NCBI GenBank assembly: GCA_903919455.1
Contig: CAIXIJ010000049.1
Location: 1-55,193 of the forward strand
Source: an uncultured Acidimicrobiaceae bacterium
Lineage (GTDB): Bacteria; Actinomycetota; Acidimicrobiia; Acidimicrobiales; Ilumatobacteraceae
Reading direction: 5' to 3'
Length of the DNA: 55,193 nucleotides
In this document: positions 19,830 to 28,043 of the stretch, piece by piece
Position numbering within the stretch: position 1 is the first letter of the stretch
How the letters are laid out: each line of letters opens with the position of its first letter
Made by a program: the position numbers and the translations under genes
The notes under the pieces: generated by a model
What the model was told of the DNA's origin: nothing
Databases searched by the model: none
The model's input: only the letters and a program-made list of their open reading frames with translations

Positions 19830-20339
19830 TCAGCGGAGATTGTGCGACATGAGGATGACCTCACGTGCGAACGGGTCGAGCTGACGCTTGGCGATCCGCT
19901 CGGTGAGGTTGATGGCCGTGTTGGGATCGTCGACCATGCCGCTCCAGCGGATGTAGCCGCCGAGGATGCCGATCACACGGTCGTCGACGCTCTCGCTGTG
20001 CACCATCACCTTGGTGCTGCCCTCAAGCAGGCCATTCAGCTCGGTGTAGAACGCCTTCAGCCACACGCCGAGATCGTCCACACCCGTGAAGGGGCGGTGC
20101 AGATATGGCAAACCCAGCTCGTCGTAGTTGTGCAGGTTGTGAGGAGCGGGGATGATGCTCACCACGCAGCCGAAGCCGTTTTCACGCAGCCAGATGATCT
20201 CTTCCTGGCGTCGAACACGACGATGGTTGTCGCCGTAGCCACCAGGCCGCTCGCAAACCGCAAGTTTGTCTTTCATGAACCACGTGAAGTTGCGCGGCGT
20301 GATGCCGAGCGCCCACTTCCCGCGCAGTCTCGGGGGCAT
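19830..20339 (-). CDS. Dual-specificity-phosphatase-like protein lacking catalytic Cys
   Basis: A 169-residue protein with the fold signals of a DSP-type phosphatase: an early strand with CVVSIIPAPHN, an acidic loop (PFTGVDDLGVWL) and a P-loop position reading VMVHSESVDDRVIGILGGYI. In active enzymes this is HCX5R; here Cys is replaced by Ser (codon AGC), while His and Arg are kept. It is probably a pseudophosphatase or phosphate-binding module. The stop lies 3 bases from the convergent LysM/M23 gene. Confidence 0.6.
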   Translation of the reverse strand: MPPRLRGKWALGITPRNFTWFMKDKLAVCERPGGYGDNHRRVRRQEEIIWLRENGFGCVVSIIPAPHNLHNYDELGLPYLHRPFTGVDDLGVWLKAFYTELNGLLEGSTKVMVHSESVDDRVIGILGGYIRWSGMVDDPNTAINLTERIAKRQLDPFAREVILMSHNLR

Positions 20340-20381
20340 GCCAGCCCTCCTCCACGTCTGTGCAGTGAATGTTCGCTCAGG

Positions 20382-21305
20382 TTACTCGTTCGGATCCGAA
20401 CTTGCCGAAGGTTGCGCAAGGTGGTTCAAGAAGAGTCGTTGATGCTGCCGCGTCACCCGCCGCCCGCCTCCCAGATCGGTGCCGGTCGCGTCACCTCGGG
20501 CAACGGCGAGAACCCGCTCCACGGTGGCGGCATCGGGCGGGTGTTCGCCGCTGATCCAGTGCCGTACCGCGCGCCGAGCGAGGGCTGTCGGCGCTGCTGC
20601 CAGCGCCTTCGCATCGGTGGGGTCGAGGGCAGCCGCAAGTTCGTCCAGCAGGTCGGATTCGTCGCGAGCGAGATCTGCCTGACGCGTCAGCACGGGCACC
20701 AGGTCGCGTTGGGCGAGCTGCTGCATCGTGGGCAGCAACTCGTGGCGCACTCGATTTCGGAGGTGCCGCGGATCGGAGTTCGACGGGTCGTGCACCACTT
20801 CCAGCCCGAATGATGCGCACAGCATGTCGGTGTCGGTGCGGCGCAGCGCCAGTATCGGCCGCCGTGGACCGGGCCGCATGGCCGATAACCCGCTGCGGCC
20901 GGCCCCGCGTAGCAGGTTCACCAGCATGGTCTCGGCCTGGTCGTCGGCGGTGTGGCCGGTGAAGACGTCGCTGGGCAGTGCGTCGTACCGTGCCTTCCGT
21001 GCACGCGCTTCCAGGTTGGGGCCATCGCCCACGTGCACGGTGACCGAGCGGAACGCCACTCCGAGCGTGGCTGCCAGTCGTCGCACCACCTCGGCTTCGT
21101 TCGCGGACCCGGCGCGTAGCCCATGGTCCACGTGCACCGCAGTTGCCGTGCATCCGGCAGCCACGGCCAGAACGAGGAGCGCGGTGGAATCCGCGCCACC
21201 CGACACCGCACAGGTGACCTCGGTGCCTGCAGCCGGGAAGGTGCAACGCGCCAGCAGTGGCGCCACCACCGGATGTGTGGCGGTGGGCCCGAGTTCAGGA
21301 GCCAA
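20382..21305 (-). CDS. tilS: tRNA(Ile)-lysidine synthetase
   Basis: Converts the wobble cytidine of tRNA-Ile(CAU) to lysidine with ATP and lysine. The PP-loop SGGADSTALL is near residue 35, followed by VHVDHGLRAGS and the conserved GHTADDQAETMLVNLLRGAG block; the C-terminal region is short, as in actinobacteria. The likely start is TTG at 21305, overlapping the end of the metalloprotease gene by 11 bases; a GTG about 33 bases downstream is possible. The metalloprotease-tilS order is the same as in mycobacteria (Rv3626c-Rv3625c). Confidence 0.9.
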   Translation of the reverse strand: MAPELGPTATHPVVAPLLARCTFPAAGTEVTCAVSGGADSTALLVLAVAAGCTATAVHVDHGLRAGSANEAEVVRRLAATLGVAFRSVTVHVGDGPNLEARARKARYDALPSDVFTGHTADDQAETMLVNLLRGAGRSGLSAMRPGPRRPILALRRTDTDMLCASFGLEVVHDPSNSDPRHLRNRVRHELLPTMQQLAQRDLVPVLTRQADLARDESDLLDELAAALDPTDAKALAAAPTALARRAVRHWISGEHPPDAATVERVLAVARGDATGTDLGGGRRVTRQHQRLFLNHLAQPSASSDPNE

Positions 21306-22344
21306 TGGTCTCCATGCGTGCCAGCCATGCGGCAGGGGCACGCACTTCCTCCAGCGACGGCAGGTGCTCGACGCTGCGCCAACACGGATCCACGGCGCGA
21401 GGCCCACCGACGTCTTCGATGGCAGCGATGAACCTTGCGCCAGCGGCGTACTGATTGAGCTTGGCTTCCACACCTGCCAGCCGCATGACCGTGCGGCTGA
21501 TCGGATTGGCGTTGCGGCGTCGCTCGCGCAGGATCCGTTCGAACCGCGGTGCACTGGGCACCAAGGACCCGGCTGCCCGGGTCATGGTGACGTCGCCGTG
21601 GCCTTCGAGCAACGACATCAGCCCGCCGATCTTCGACATCACCGCCTTCTGCTCGGGTGAGGCGATCAGACCCAGCACGCCCGCATCGCGGACCTGAGCG
21701 CTGGCTTCGCGGCGGTTGCGGAGGGCACCCTTCAAGGCTTCGTTGAAGGCGGCCAGGTCGGGGTTGGCGAACGACAGGCTCTGGTCGATCAACCCAGCGA
21801 AGTGGTCGCGCATCCAGGGCACGCCGGTGAACTGGGCGCGGTGGGTGAGCTCGTGCACCAGTACCCACGTGCGGAACTCGGCAGGGTCGAAGCCGTACCG
21901 CTGCTCGATGGCGGCCAGGTTCTGGCCCACGAGGTAGACGGCGTCGTCCTCCGGAGCGCGGCCCACCAGCAGGTCGTACTGCCCGAGCACCCGGGTGCTC
22001 ATCCAGCCGAGCAGTGCCCCCACTTCGGCACCCGCCATCTGCCTGCCGAAGCCGGCAGTGGACTCGTTCCATCGGTCGAGCAGCGGGGCCAGCAGTGCCC
22101 GGAACGAGGCGATGTTGGCGCGGATCCAGTCGGAGCGATCGACGAACTGGATACGGGCGGTGCCGTAGGCAGGCCGCAGACCGGTGACTGCCTCAATGGC
22201 GTCCTCGATCTGTTCCGACGGTGGCAAGTCGACCGGTCGGAAGACTGCTGGTGGTTGCGTGCCGGCGCTGCGGCGCCGCGATGCGATGGCGATGGCCACT
22301 CGTTCGGCGCGGTCCCAATCGATGGGGCTGGGCGCCGTGTTCAT
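21295..22344 (-). CDS. Zinc-dependent metalloprotease (DUF2342 family)
   Basis: A 349-residue protein of the actinobacterial DUF2342 family, annotated as putative zinc metalloprotease or as linked to coenzyme F420 biosynthesis. The HEXXH-type site is VLVHELTHRAQF (about residues 163-174), and a downstream acidic GHGDV motif may supply the third ligand. There is no signal peptide, so it is probably cytoplasmic. It precedes and overlaps tilS, the conserved actinobacterial pair. Starts at ATG 22344. Confidence 0.9.
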   Translation of the reverse strand: MNTAPSPIDWDRAERVAIAIASRRRSAGTQPPAVFRPVDLPPSEQIEDAIEAVTGLRPAYGTARIQFVDRSDWIRANIASFRALLAPLLDRWNESTAGFGRQMAGAEVGALLGWMSTRVLGQYDLLVGRAPEDDAVYLVGQNLAAIEQRYGFDPAEFRTWVLVHELTHRAQFTGVPWMRDHFAGLIDQSLSFANPDLAAFNEALKGALRNRREASAQVRDAGVLGLIASPEQKAVMSKIGGLMSLLEGHGDVTMTRAAGSLVPSAPRFERILRERRRNANPISRTVMRLAGVEAKLNQYAAGARFIAAIEDVGGPRAVDPCWRSVEHLPSLEEVRAPAAWLARMETIGS

Positions 22345-22354
22345 CTGCGGCGGC

Positions 22355-22498
22355 TCAGTCGTCGCGACGTGCGCGACCGCTGGGATACTGCGGGGCCACG
22401 ACCTTCTTCACGTACCCGAGGATGACGCCAACCACTGCCAGGCCACCGACGATCGCCAGGAGAAGGCCCAGCCAGAAATGGAAGATCACTGCGAGCAT
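22355..22498 (-). CDS. Small single-span membrane protein (47 aa)
   Basis: A short frame starts at ATG 22498 and encodes 47 residues: a hydrophobic helix FWLGLLLAIVGGLAVVGVIL followed by a short basic tail GYVKKVVAPQYPSGRARRDD. The stop lies 10 bases before the start of the metalloprotease gene on the same strand, so it could be the first gene of that operon. The clean single membrane span and positive-inside tail make it credible. The function is unknown. Confidence 0.6.
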   Translation of the reverse strand: MLAVIFHFWLGLLLAIVGGLAVVGVILGYVKKVVAPQYPSGRARRDD

Positions 22499-22554
22499 GA
22501 GAGCAGGTTAGCGACCTGAACGGGTGGCGGGGCCAATCCGCAGCGCAGATGGCC

Positions 22555-22806
22555 TCAGCCGATCTGGCCGTCGCCGTCGAAGTCTTCCTGAAAGCATTGC
22601 TCCAGACGAGCCACCAGGTCGGCGGGAATCTCGTCGTTCAGGCACTTCGTGCGCACCACTGCGCGCAATTCGGCGTGGAAGTCGAGCGCCTGCATGCAGT
22701 CGGTGCAGCCTTCGAGATGTTCATGGATGCCGGCAGTGAGTTCATCGTCGACGGCGCGATCGAGAATGGCCTCGAGTTCGCGGAGCGTGTCGTTGCAGTC
22801 AGCCAT
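22555..22806 (-). CDS. rsrA: RsrA-like zinc-binding anti-sigma factor
   Basis: An 83-residue ZAS-type anti-sigma factor. The zinc motif [11 protein letters not shown] (HX3CX2C) is present with an upstream Cys (MADCNDTL). These residues make the redox switch in RsrA: oxidation releases zinc and the sigma factor. The ATG at 22806 overlaps the end of the sigma gene by 8 bases, the usual sigR-rsrA arrangement. It probably controls a thiol-oxidative stress regulon. Confidence 0.88.
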   Translation of the reverse strand: MADCNDTLRELEAILDRAVDDELTAGIHEHLEGCTDCMQALDFHAELRAVVRTKCLNDEIPADLVARLEQCFQEDFDGDGQIG

Positions 22807-23392
22807 CAGTCGGTTCATCCATGTCCGAGGTGGGGGTGCGCGTGAGCAGTCCCCGTTCCAGTGCAAAGTCGGCCAACGCCTTCTGCATCGCTTTTCTTCC
22901 CCGATGAAGGCGCGACATCACGGTGCCGATCGGAATGTCGAGCATCTCGGCAATCTCCTTGTACGAGAACTCCTCCACGTCGGCCAGCAGCACCGGCATG
23001 CGGAAGGTCTCGGGAAGGTCTTCGAGCGCCGCCTTCACCTCGTCGTCGGTGAAGAGATCGAACAGGGTGTCCTCCGCACTGCGACTGGCCTGCGCGATGT
23101 CGGGCAGGCGTCGGTACAGGTAGAGGTCTTCGACGTCGTTGAGGTTGGTCTCCTGCACCCGTCGCTGCTTCGAGCGGTACGTATTGATGTACGTGTTGGT
23201 GAGAATGCGGAACAACCAAGCCCGCAAGTTCGTACCGTCCTCGTAGCCGTGGAAACCGCGGTAGGCCCGCAGATAGGTCTCCTGCACGAGGTCTTCGGCA
23301 TCGCTCTTGTTGCGGGTCATACGCAGCGCTGCCGAGTACAACTGGCCGGCGTGCTGCATCGCTTCCTGTGTGAAGGTCGCCCGGTCCGCCAT
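22799..23392 (-). CDS. sigH: ECF sigma factor of the SigH/SigR family
   Basis: A 197-residue extracytoplasmic-function sigma factor. Region 2 contains [19 protein letters not shown] and [17 protein letters not shown], which match the actinobacterial SigH/SigR subgroup closely; region 4 has [20 protein letters not shown], the helix-turn-helix that reads the -35 box. It starts at ATG 23392 (the ATG at 23401 is possible). The anti-sigma gene follows with an overlap. The family senses disulfide stress via RsrA and often autoregulates; I did not find a clear promoter of that type. Confidence 0.93.
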   Translation of the reverse strand: MADRATFTQEAMQHAGQLYSAALRMTRNKSDAEDLVQETYLRAYRGFHGYEDGTNLRAWLFRILTNTYINTYRSKQRRVQETNLNDVEDLYLYRRLPDIAQASRSAEDTLFDLFTDDEVKAALEDLPETFRMPVLLADVEEFSYKEIAEMLDIPIGTVMSRLHRGRKAMQKALADFALERGLLTRTPTSDMDEPTDG

Positions 23393-23442
23393 CGAAGGCA
23401 CCCTACCCGCGGCTTGCCCCGGGCCGAACTAGGTCCGCCTCC

Positions 23443-23459
23443 GGCGTTCATGTCATGCC
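23443..23459 (-). repeat. 17-bp dispersed repeat, copy 1
   Basis: On the minus strand this reads GGCATGACATGAACGCC, identical to copy 3 and near-identical to copy 2. It lies in the sigH upstream region and just beyond the 3' end of the AbiEi/DUF559 gene. Weaker matching extends about 15 bases further on the 5' side (a GATTTCCCGGT-like run). Confidence 0.6.
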
Positions 23460-23472
23460 GCGACCGAGGATT

Positions 23473-24381
23473 TCACGGGAAGCGGCCGACGTGAAGGTGC
23501 TGAATGAGGGTCCGCTCGACGTAATCGGGGTCCTGCAACACGTCGGCAGTGGTGAACTCCACGACGACCTTTCCGCTGCGTTGCAGTTCGTTGCGCCGTC
23601 GGGCGTCGCGCTGACGCTCGCGGTCCGAGGCGTGCCCGAGGCGACCGGTCACTTCGACCACGACGTTGCGCCCGATGTACTCGAAGTCCACACGGATGGC
23701 CGAGCCCCCTTCCCGCCGATACACGACCTGCGATGACGGTCGCGGCAGACGTCGCTGCCGGACGAGGCGAAGAAAGGCCCGCTCCAGCACGCTTTCGCCA
23801 CCGGAGTCCAGCAGTACCGCCCGCAGCATCTGCGTGCCCGGTCGCCCCGAGCCCGCGAGTTCGCGCGATCGGCGGGTGAGAGTAGGTACCGATGTCAATC
23901 GTCGACGCATCGCATCGTCGATGGCGGCCTCCAATTGGCGAGGGGTGACTCGCGCTGCCATGTCGATGATGGCTCGGGTGGCGGTGCTGGTTCGAACCCC
24001 ATCTCGAACGACGAAGTCGCCGCGATGCCACTGCTTGGTGGTGTGCAACTCCAGCCACGGCGCGAGATTCCGTCGTGTTCGCGGTAGGAGAAACGCCGCC
24101 GTTGATGCGCTGCATCCGTCGAGCCCCAGCCACGCCCCTGCACATTCACCGTGGAGTGCAGCGTCGCGACCGAGCCACACCGCACCAGCTCGTACCTGCA
24201 TCGTCCAATTGAGCGGGGTGGCGGCGTGACGCCATAGGCCCGGCACGACCGGCAGCCAGATGTCGTCGCGTCGCAGCCGCGCCCATTGCGCTTCGCTGAG
24301 ACCGACTGCCGCGACGGCTCGGAGGTCCAGCAAGCCAAACCTCTCCGCCGCCCTCTCGATGAGCTCCAATTCGTACCGCAT
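23473..24381 (-). CDS. AbiEi-like antitoxin/DUF559 endonuclease-fold protein
   Basis: A 302-residue protein. The N-terminal part (about 1-90) has a helical/winged layout (LLDLRAVAAVGLSEAQWARLRR...VPGLWRH) like the AbiEi-family antitoxin domain. The C-terminal part has an acidic ...GESVLERAFLRLVR... helix and RVDFEYIGRNVVVEVTGRLGH, which is the DUF559/PD-(D/E)XK core (D...E-V-T-G). Such fusions are common orphans in actinobacteria; no AbiEii toxin gene is nearby. It is bracketed by inverted copies of a 17-bp repeat, which hints at past mobility. The function is unproven. Confidence 0.65.
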   Translation of the reverse strand: MRYELELIERAAERFGLLDLRAVAAVGLSEAQWARLRRDDIWLPVVPGLWRHAATPLNWTMQVRAGAVWLGRDAALHGECAGAWLGLDGCSASTAAFLLPRTRRNLAPWLELHTTKQWHRGDFVVRDGVRTSTATRAIIDMAARVTPRQLEAAIDDAMRRRLTSVPTLTRRSRELAGSGRPGTQMLRAVLLDSGGESVLERAFLRLVRQRRLPRPSSQVVYRREGGSAIRVDFEYIGRNVVVEVTGRLGHASDRERQRDARRRNELQRSGKVVVEFTTADVLQDPDYVERTLIQHLHVGRFP

Positions 24382-24471
24382 GCCTCACTGGGTACGGTGA
24401 GAGGGTCCAATCGGCAGAACTTCCCGCCGCAGGGTTTCCTGCCATCCGTTTCGATCGGATTTCCCGGTCGG

Positions 24472-24488
24472 GGCATGACATGAATGCG
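24472..24488 (+). repeat. 17-bp dispersed repeat, copy 2
   Basis: Reads GGCATGACATGAATGCG, two differences from copies 1 and 3, and is preceded by GGATTTCCCGGTCGG. It lies about 90 bases upstream of the AbiEi/DUF559 gene, inverted relative to copy 1 on the other side of that gene. Confidence 0.6.
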
Positions 24489-24500
24489 GCAAGCTCCGGG

Positions 24501-25019
24501 TCAGGGGGAGTCGGGGGTCGGGGGATCGGTGTCGTCGATGGTGACGAACTCGTCGACACCGAGCACGAAGCGCTCGAGCATGTCGGCGAGGATCGGAAGT
24601 TCGCTGTACCGGTACTTGCTGAGAATGGAGGTCATCAGCACCGACCGGCGTTCGGCCACGTCCTGATGGCGTTCGCGCCCGGCTTCGGTGATGCACACCT
24701 CCACCACACGGCCATCTTCGCGGCTCGGAGTGCGTTCGGCGAGGCCCGCCTTCTCCAGACGTTGGATGGCGCGGGTTGCGGTGGAGGGGTCGACGCGCAA
24801 GGCCTCCGCCAACTCGCTCATCCGCCACGACGGCTGAGTGGCCAACAGATCGAGCGAGTCCATTTGGCCCTGCTCGATGGCATCGTCGCCGCTGCCGTAG
24901 AGGTACTCCCGAAGGCCGGCCGTGGATGCGCCACGTCGAATCTCGCGCCACGCGAGACCGATGCGGACGGCGAGGTCGTAGAGCTCGCGGTAGCGGGGGT
25001 CGGACGAAGCGTCGCTCAT
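24501..25019 (-). CDS. MarR-family transcriptional regulator
   Basis: A 172-residue regulator with a winged helix-turn-helix: MSELAEALRVDPSTATRAIQRLEKAGLAER, followed by the wing TPSREDGRVVEVCITEAG. The dimerisation helices flank it on both sides and the C-terminus is acidic and proline-rich. It is divergent from the adjacent alpha/beta hydrolase gene, with 23 bases between the starts, so the hydrolase is a likely target. The ligand is unknown. Confidence 0.9.
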   Translation of the reverse strand: MSDASSDPRYRELYDLAVRIGLAWREIRRGASTAGLREYLYGSGDDAIEQGQMDSLDLLATQPSWRMSELAEALRVDPSTATRAIQRLEKAGLAERTPSREDGRVVEVCITEAGRERHQDVAERRSVLMTSILSKYRYSELPILADMLERFVLGVDEFVTIDDTDPPTPDSP

Positions 25020-25042
25020 GGGTGGGCGTTAGGGTAACCACG

Positions 25043-25765
25043 ATGGACGAGCCCATCGGTACCGCAGCGCCCCTCGGCGACGAACCGCCCGCCACACCCC
25101 TCGATGCGTTGCAGGTGATGGCATCGAGCGACGTGATGATCACTCCCTCACTGCGGCACGTGGAGATCTACACGATGCGCGGATTACTCAGCATTCTGTG
25201 GCACGAACCCGCCGACGGTGTGGCCCGCCAGCCGGGTGCGCTGGTGCTCTGCGGCGGTGCCATGGGCGGGTTGCTCGGACCGGGCGAGGCCCTCTATCAC
25301 CGCCTCGGCGTGGAGTGGTCGGCGCGCGGTGTGCCCGTGCTGCGCGTGAGCTACCGCCGACCGAACGACCTCGATCAGTGCTGCCTCGACGTTGCCGCAG
25401 CAGCGCAACTCGCCATTGGTGGCGCCGGTGCCGACCAGGTGGTGCTGATGGGTCACAGCTTCGGCGGCGCCGTGGCGGTGCGGGTGGGCGTGGGCCTGCG
25501 CGACATGGTGTCGGGCGTGGCTACGTTCGCCACCCAATCGGCTGGCTGCGAGCTTGCTGCGGGTCTGCGCGACCTGCCGTTCCTGCTGTTCCACGGCGAG
25601 CGCGACGAGATCCTTCCCATCCAGGCCAGCGAGATGGTGCAGATGATCGCCGGGTGCGGTGAGGTGGTGCGCCTTCCTGGCGACGGGCACCTGCTGGCGA
25701 AGAGCGATGATGCGATCTGGGAACGGCTGGAGGAATTCCTGCCGCCGTTGGTGCTGAACACCTAG
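25043..25765 (+). CDS. Alpha/beta hydrolase (dienelactone hydrolase-like)
   Basis: A 240-residue alpha/beta hydrolase. The nucleophile elbow is GHSFGG (about residues 134-139), the acid is in FHGERDEILPI and the histidine is in LPGDGHLLA. The ATG at 25043 lies just after the divergent MarR gene, which probably controls it. A hydrophobic strand LVLCGGAMGGLLGPG precedes the elbow. The substrate is unknown. Confidence 0.83.
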   Translation: MDEPIGTAAPLGDEPPATPLDALQVMASSDVMITPSLRHVEIYTMRGLLSILWHEPADGVARQPGALVLCGGAMGGLLGPGEALYHRLGVEWSARGVPVLRVSYRRPNDLDQCCLDVAAAAQLAIGGAGADQVVLMGHSFGGAVAVRVGVGLRDMVSGVATFATQSAGCELAAGLRDLPFLLFHGERDEILPIQASEMVQMIAGCGEVVRLPGDGHLLAKSDDAIWERLEEFLPPLVLNT

Positions 25766-25780
25766 CTCGCTCGGGCGAGG

Positions 25781-27793
25781 TCAGTGCTGCTTCGGCAGTG
25801 TGTGTTTCGCCTTGTCGACGAGGTGCGCCGGCAACACGTCGTAATGGTGGTGTTGCGCCTCGAACTGGCCGCGGCCGCCGGTCAACGAGCGGAGCTCGAT
25901 GGCGTATCGGGTGAGTTCCGCCGCTGGCACGAGCGCCTCGATCACCTGCTCGCCGTGCTCGTTCGTGCTGCTGCCCTGCACCCTGCCGCGGCGGGTGGTG
26001 ACGTCGCTCATCACGTCGCCCTGGAGTGTGGAAGGAACGGTGACCGTCAGCAGCGAGATGGGCTCGAGCACCACCACGCCGGCCGCCTCCATGGCCTCTT
26101 TGAAGCCCTGCGCTGCAGCGGTCTTGAACGCCATTTCGCTCGAGTCCACGGCGTGGAACTTGCCATCGAAGCACTCCACCAACACGTCGACGACGGGAAA
26201 CCCGTGTACGCCGCCGCGTGCCATGAAGTCTTCGATTCCGGCGTGAATGGCCGGGATGTAGTTGCGGGGGATGGATCCGCCGACGGTGACGTCCTTGAAA
26301 AGAAAGCCCTCGCCTCGTGGCATCGCATCGATGCGGAGGCTCACCACGGCGAACTGCCCGTGGCCGCCGCTCTGCTTCTTGAGCTTGCCTTCGGCCTCCG
26401 CCCTCCCGGCCACCGTTTCGCGGTACGCCACGCGCAATGGAGCGATGTCCACGTTCACGCCAAACTTGCGTGCGATGCGGTCGATGGTGACCTGGATGTG
26501 GGTGTCGCCCAGACCGCGCAACACGGTCTGACGGGTCTCCTCCACGCGGTCCACATACAACGATGGGTCCTCAGCCTGAATGCGGGTGAGGGCGTTGCCG
26601 AGCTTGTCGTCGTCGGCCTGCGTGCGCGGCACGATGGCCACCCCGTACTGCGGCGAGCGTCGCGGCACGCTGGCCACCCTCACCGGTGAGCCCTTCGGTG
26701 CGAGCGTGTCGCCGGTATGGGTGTTCGACAGCTTGGCGACGGCGGCAATGTCGCCGGCCACCACCTCGCTGACGGGTGTCTGCTCCTTGCCGCGCAGGAG
26801 GAACAGGCCGTGCAGCCGCTCGTCGGTGCCGTTGGTGCTGTTCACCAAGTGGTCGTCGGCTCGCACGGTGCCGGAGAGCACCTTGAACACCGACAGCTGC
26901 CCGATGTACGGGTCGGCGATGGTCTTGAACACATGCAGCAGGGGTTGGCCCGCGGCATCGGCGGCCACCTCCACCACCGCATCGCCGGCCAGCACCGAGG
27001 TGGCGCGATCCGAGGAGGTGGGGCTGAGTTCGCAGAGCAGGTCGGCGAGACGATCCACGCCCACACCAGTCGTGGCCGAGCCCAACATCACCGGAAAGGC
27101 ATCACAGGCCAACACCTCCCGAGCGAGTGTGCGTTCGAGTTCTCTCACCGACAGCGTGTCGCCCGAGAGGTAGCGCTCCAGTTGGTCGTCATCGCCCGAC
27201 ACGATCTCTTCGACGAGCGCGTCGTGGCCCGGTGCGTCCTCTGCGAGAACATCCACCACGCCGCGCAGGGAGCCTGCTTCGCCGACGGGCAGTTCCAACG
27301 CGGTGATGCCGCTCCCGAAGGCCACCTTCAGTTGGTCGAGGACCGATTGGAAGTCGGCTCGGTCCTTGTCGTCCTTGTTCACGAAGACCATTCGTGGCAA
27401 CCGCATCGCGCTGGCCCGGTGCCACAGCACCTCGGTCTGAGGCTCCACTCCTTCGACGGCGCTGACGACGAACACGGCGAGGTCTGCCACCGACAACGCA
27501 GCATCCACTTCACCGGCGAAGTCGATGAACCCGGGAGTGTCGAGCAGGTTCAGCTTGTAGGAGTTGCCGTCGGTGGCGGTCCACTCGAACGGGGCGACCG
27601 CCAGCGACATCGACATGCGGGCCTTCACGCTTTCGGGTTCGGTGTCGAGCACACTGGTGCCGTCGTCCACCCTGCCGGCCCGCGGTACGGCACCGGTATG
27701 AGCCAGGAGCGCCTCTGCCAGCGTGGTCTTGCCGACACCTGCGTGGCCCACCAGGACCACATTGTGAATCCGATCGGTCGGGAAGGTCGTCAC
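25781..27793 (-). CDS. Elongation factor G-like protein EF-G2
   Basis: A 670-residue translational GTPase related to EF-G. GTPase motifs: GHAGVGKTT (residues 17-25), DTPGF and NKDD. Domains II-V follow, with the EF-G-specific C-terminal part (GGRGQFEAQHHHYDVLPAHL). Actinobacteria carry a second EF-G-like protein (Rv0120c type) besides the main ribosomal factor; its role in translocation or stress is not settled. The gene is alone, without rpsL/rpsG/tuf, which supports EF-G2 over the main fusA. It starts with GTG at 27793. Confidence 0.9.
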   Translation of the reverse strand: MTTFPTDRIHNVVLVGHAGVGKTTLAEALLAHTGAVPRAGRVDDGTSVLDTEPESVKARMSMSLAVAPFEWTATDGNSYKLNLLDTPGFIDFAGEVDAALSVADLAVFVVSAVEGVEPQTEVLWHRASAMRLPRMVFVNKDDKDRADFQSVLDQLKVAFGSGITALELPVGEAGSLRGVVDVLAEDAPGHDALVEEIVSGDDDQLERYLSGDTLSVRELERTLAREVLACDAFPVMLGSATTGVGVDRLADLLCELSPTSSDRATSVLAGDAVVEVAADAAGQPLLHVFKTIADPYIGQLSVFKVLSGTVRADDHLVNSTNGTDERLHGLFLLRGKEQTPVSEVVAGDIAAVAKLSNTHTGDTLAPKGSPVRVASVPRRSPQYGVAIVPRTQADDDKLGNALTRIQAEDPSLYVDRVEETRQTVLRGLGDTHIQVTIDRIARKFGVNVDIAPLRVAYRETVAGRAEAEGKLKKQSGGHGQFAVVSLRIDAMPRGEGFLFKDVTVGGSIPRNYIPAIHAGIEDFMARGGVHGFPVVDVLVECFDGKFHAVDSSEMAFKTAAAQGFKEAMEAAGVVVLEPISLLTVTVPSTLQGDVMSDVTTRRGRVQGSSTNEHGEQVIEALVPAAELTRYAIELRSLTGGRGQFEAQHHHYDVLPAHLVDKAKHTLPKQH

Positions 27794-27834
27794 GGGCTAC
27801 CCCCTGCATCACTCTGTGTTCTTGGACCGTAGTC

Positions 27835-27851
27835 CCACCCCCTGGGGGTGG
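27835..27851 (-). terminator. Possible hairpin downstream of tRNA-Thr
   Basis: A 7-bp GC stem (CCACCCC/GGGGTGG) with a 3-base loop lies about 60 bases beyond the 3' end of the minus-strand tRNA-Thr and before the EF-G2 start. No T-run follows, so a terminator role is tentative. Confidence 0.35.
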
Positions 27852-27910
27852 TGTCCGGGCCAAAGGGCACCTTGTGCAGGGTCGGAGGTCACAGAGAACC
27901 CCGCTCCAAC

Positions 27911-27986
27911 TGGAGCCCAAGAGGAGAATCGAACTCCTGACCTACGCATTACGAGTGCGTTGCTCTACCGACTGAGCTACCTGGGC
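27911..27986 (-). tRNA. tRNA-Thr (anticodon CGT)
   Basis: A complete minus-strand cloverleaf of 76 bases: the acceptor starts GCCCAGG, the D-arm is GCTCAGTCGGTAGAGC, and the anticodon loop CTCGTAA is closed by ACGCA/TGCGT. The T-arm is GGAGTTCGATTCTCC, and a CCA end is encoded (complement of 27911-27913). CGT reads the threonine codon ACG. Confidence 0.95.
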
Positions 27987-28043
27987 GCGGAAAGCAATGC
28001 TAGCGGTAGGTCCCGACTGCGCCCACCCGATTCGGGCGACGGC

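Noticed and set aside
19830-20339. Lost Cys of the phosphatase-like protein as a selenocysteine (TGA) position
   Set aside because: The codon is AGC (Ser), and the frame has no internal TGA.
25781-27793. EF-G-like gene as the main translation factor fusA
   Set aside because: There is no rpsL-rpsG-fusA-tuf context, and motif details such as NKDD fit the EF-G2 paralogue.
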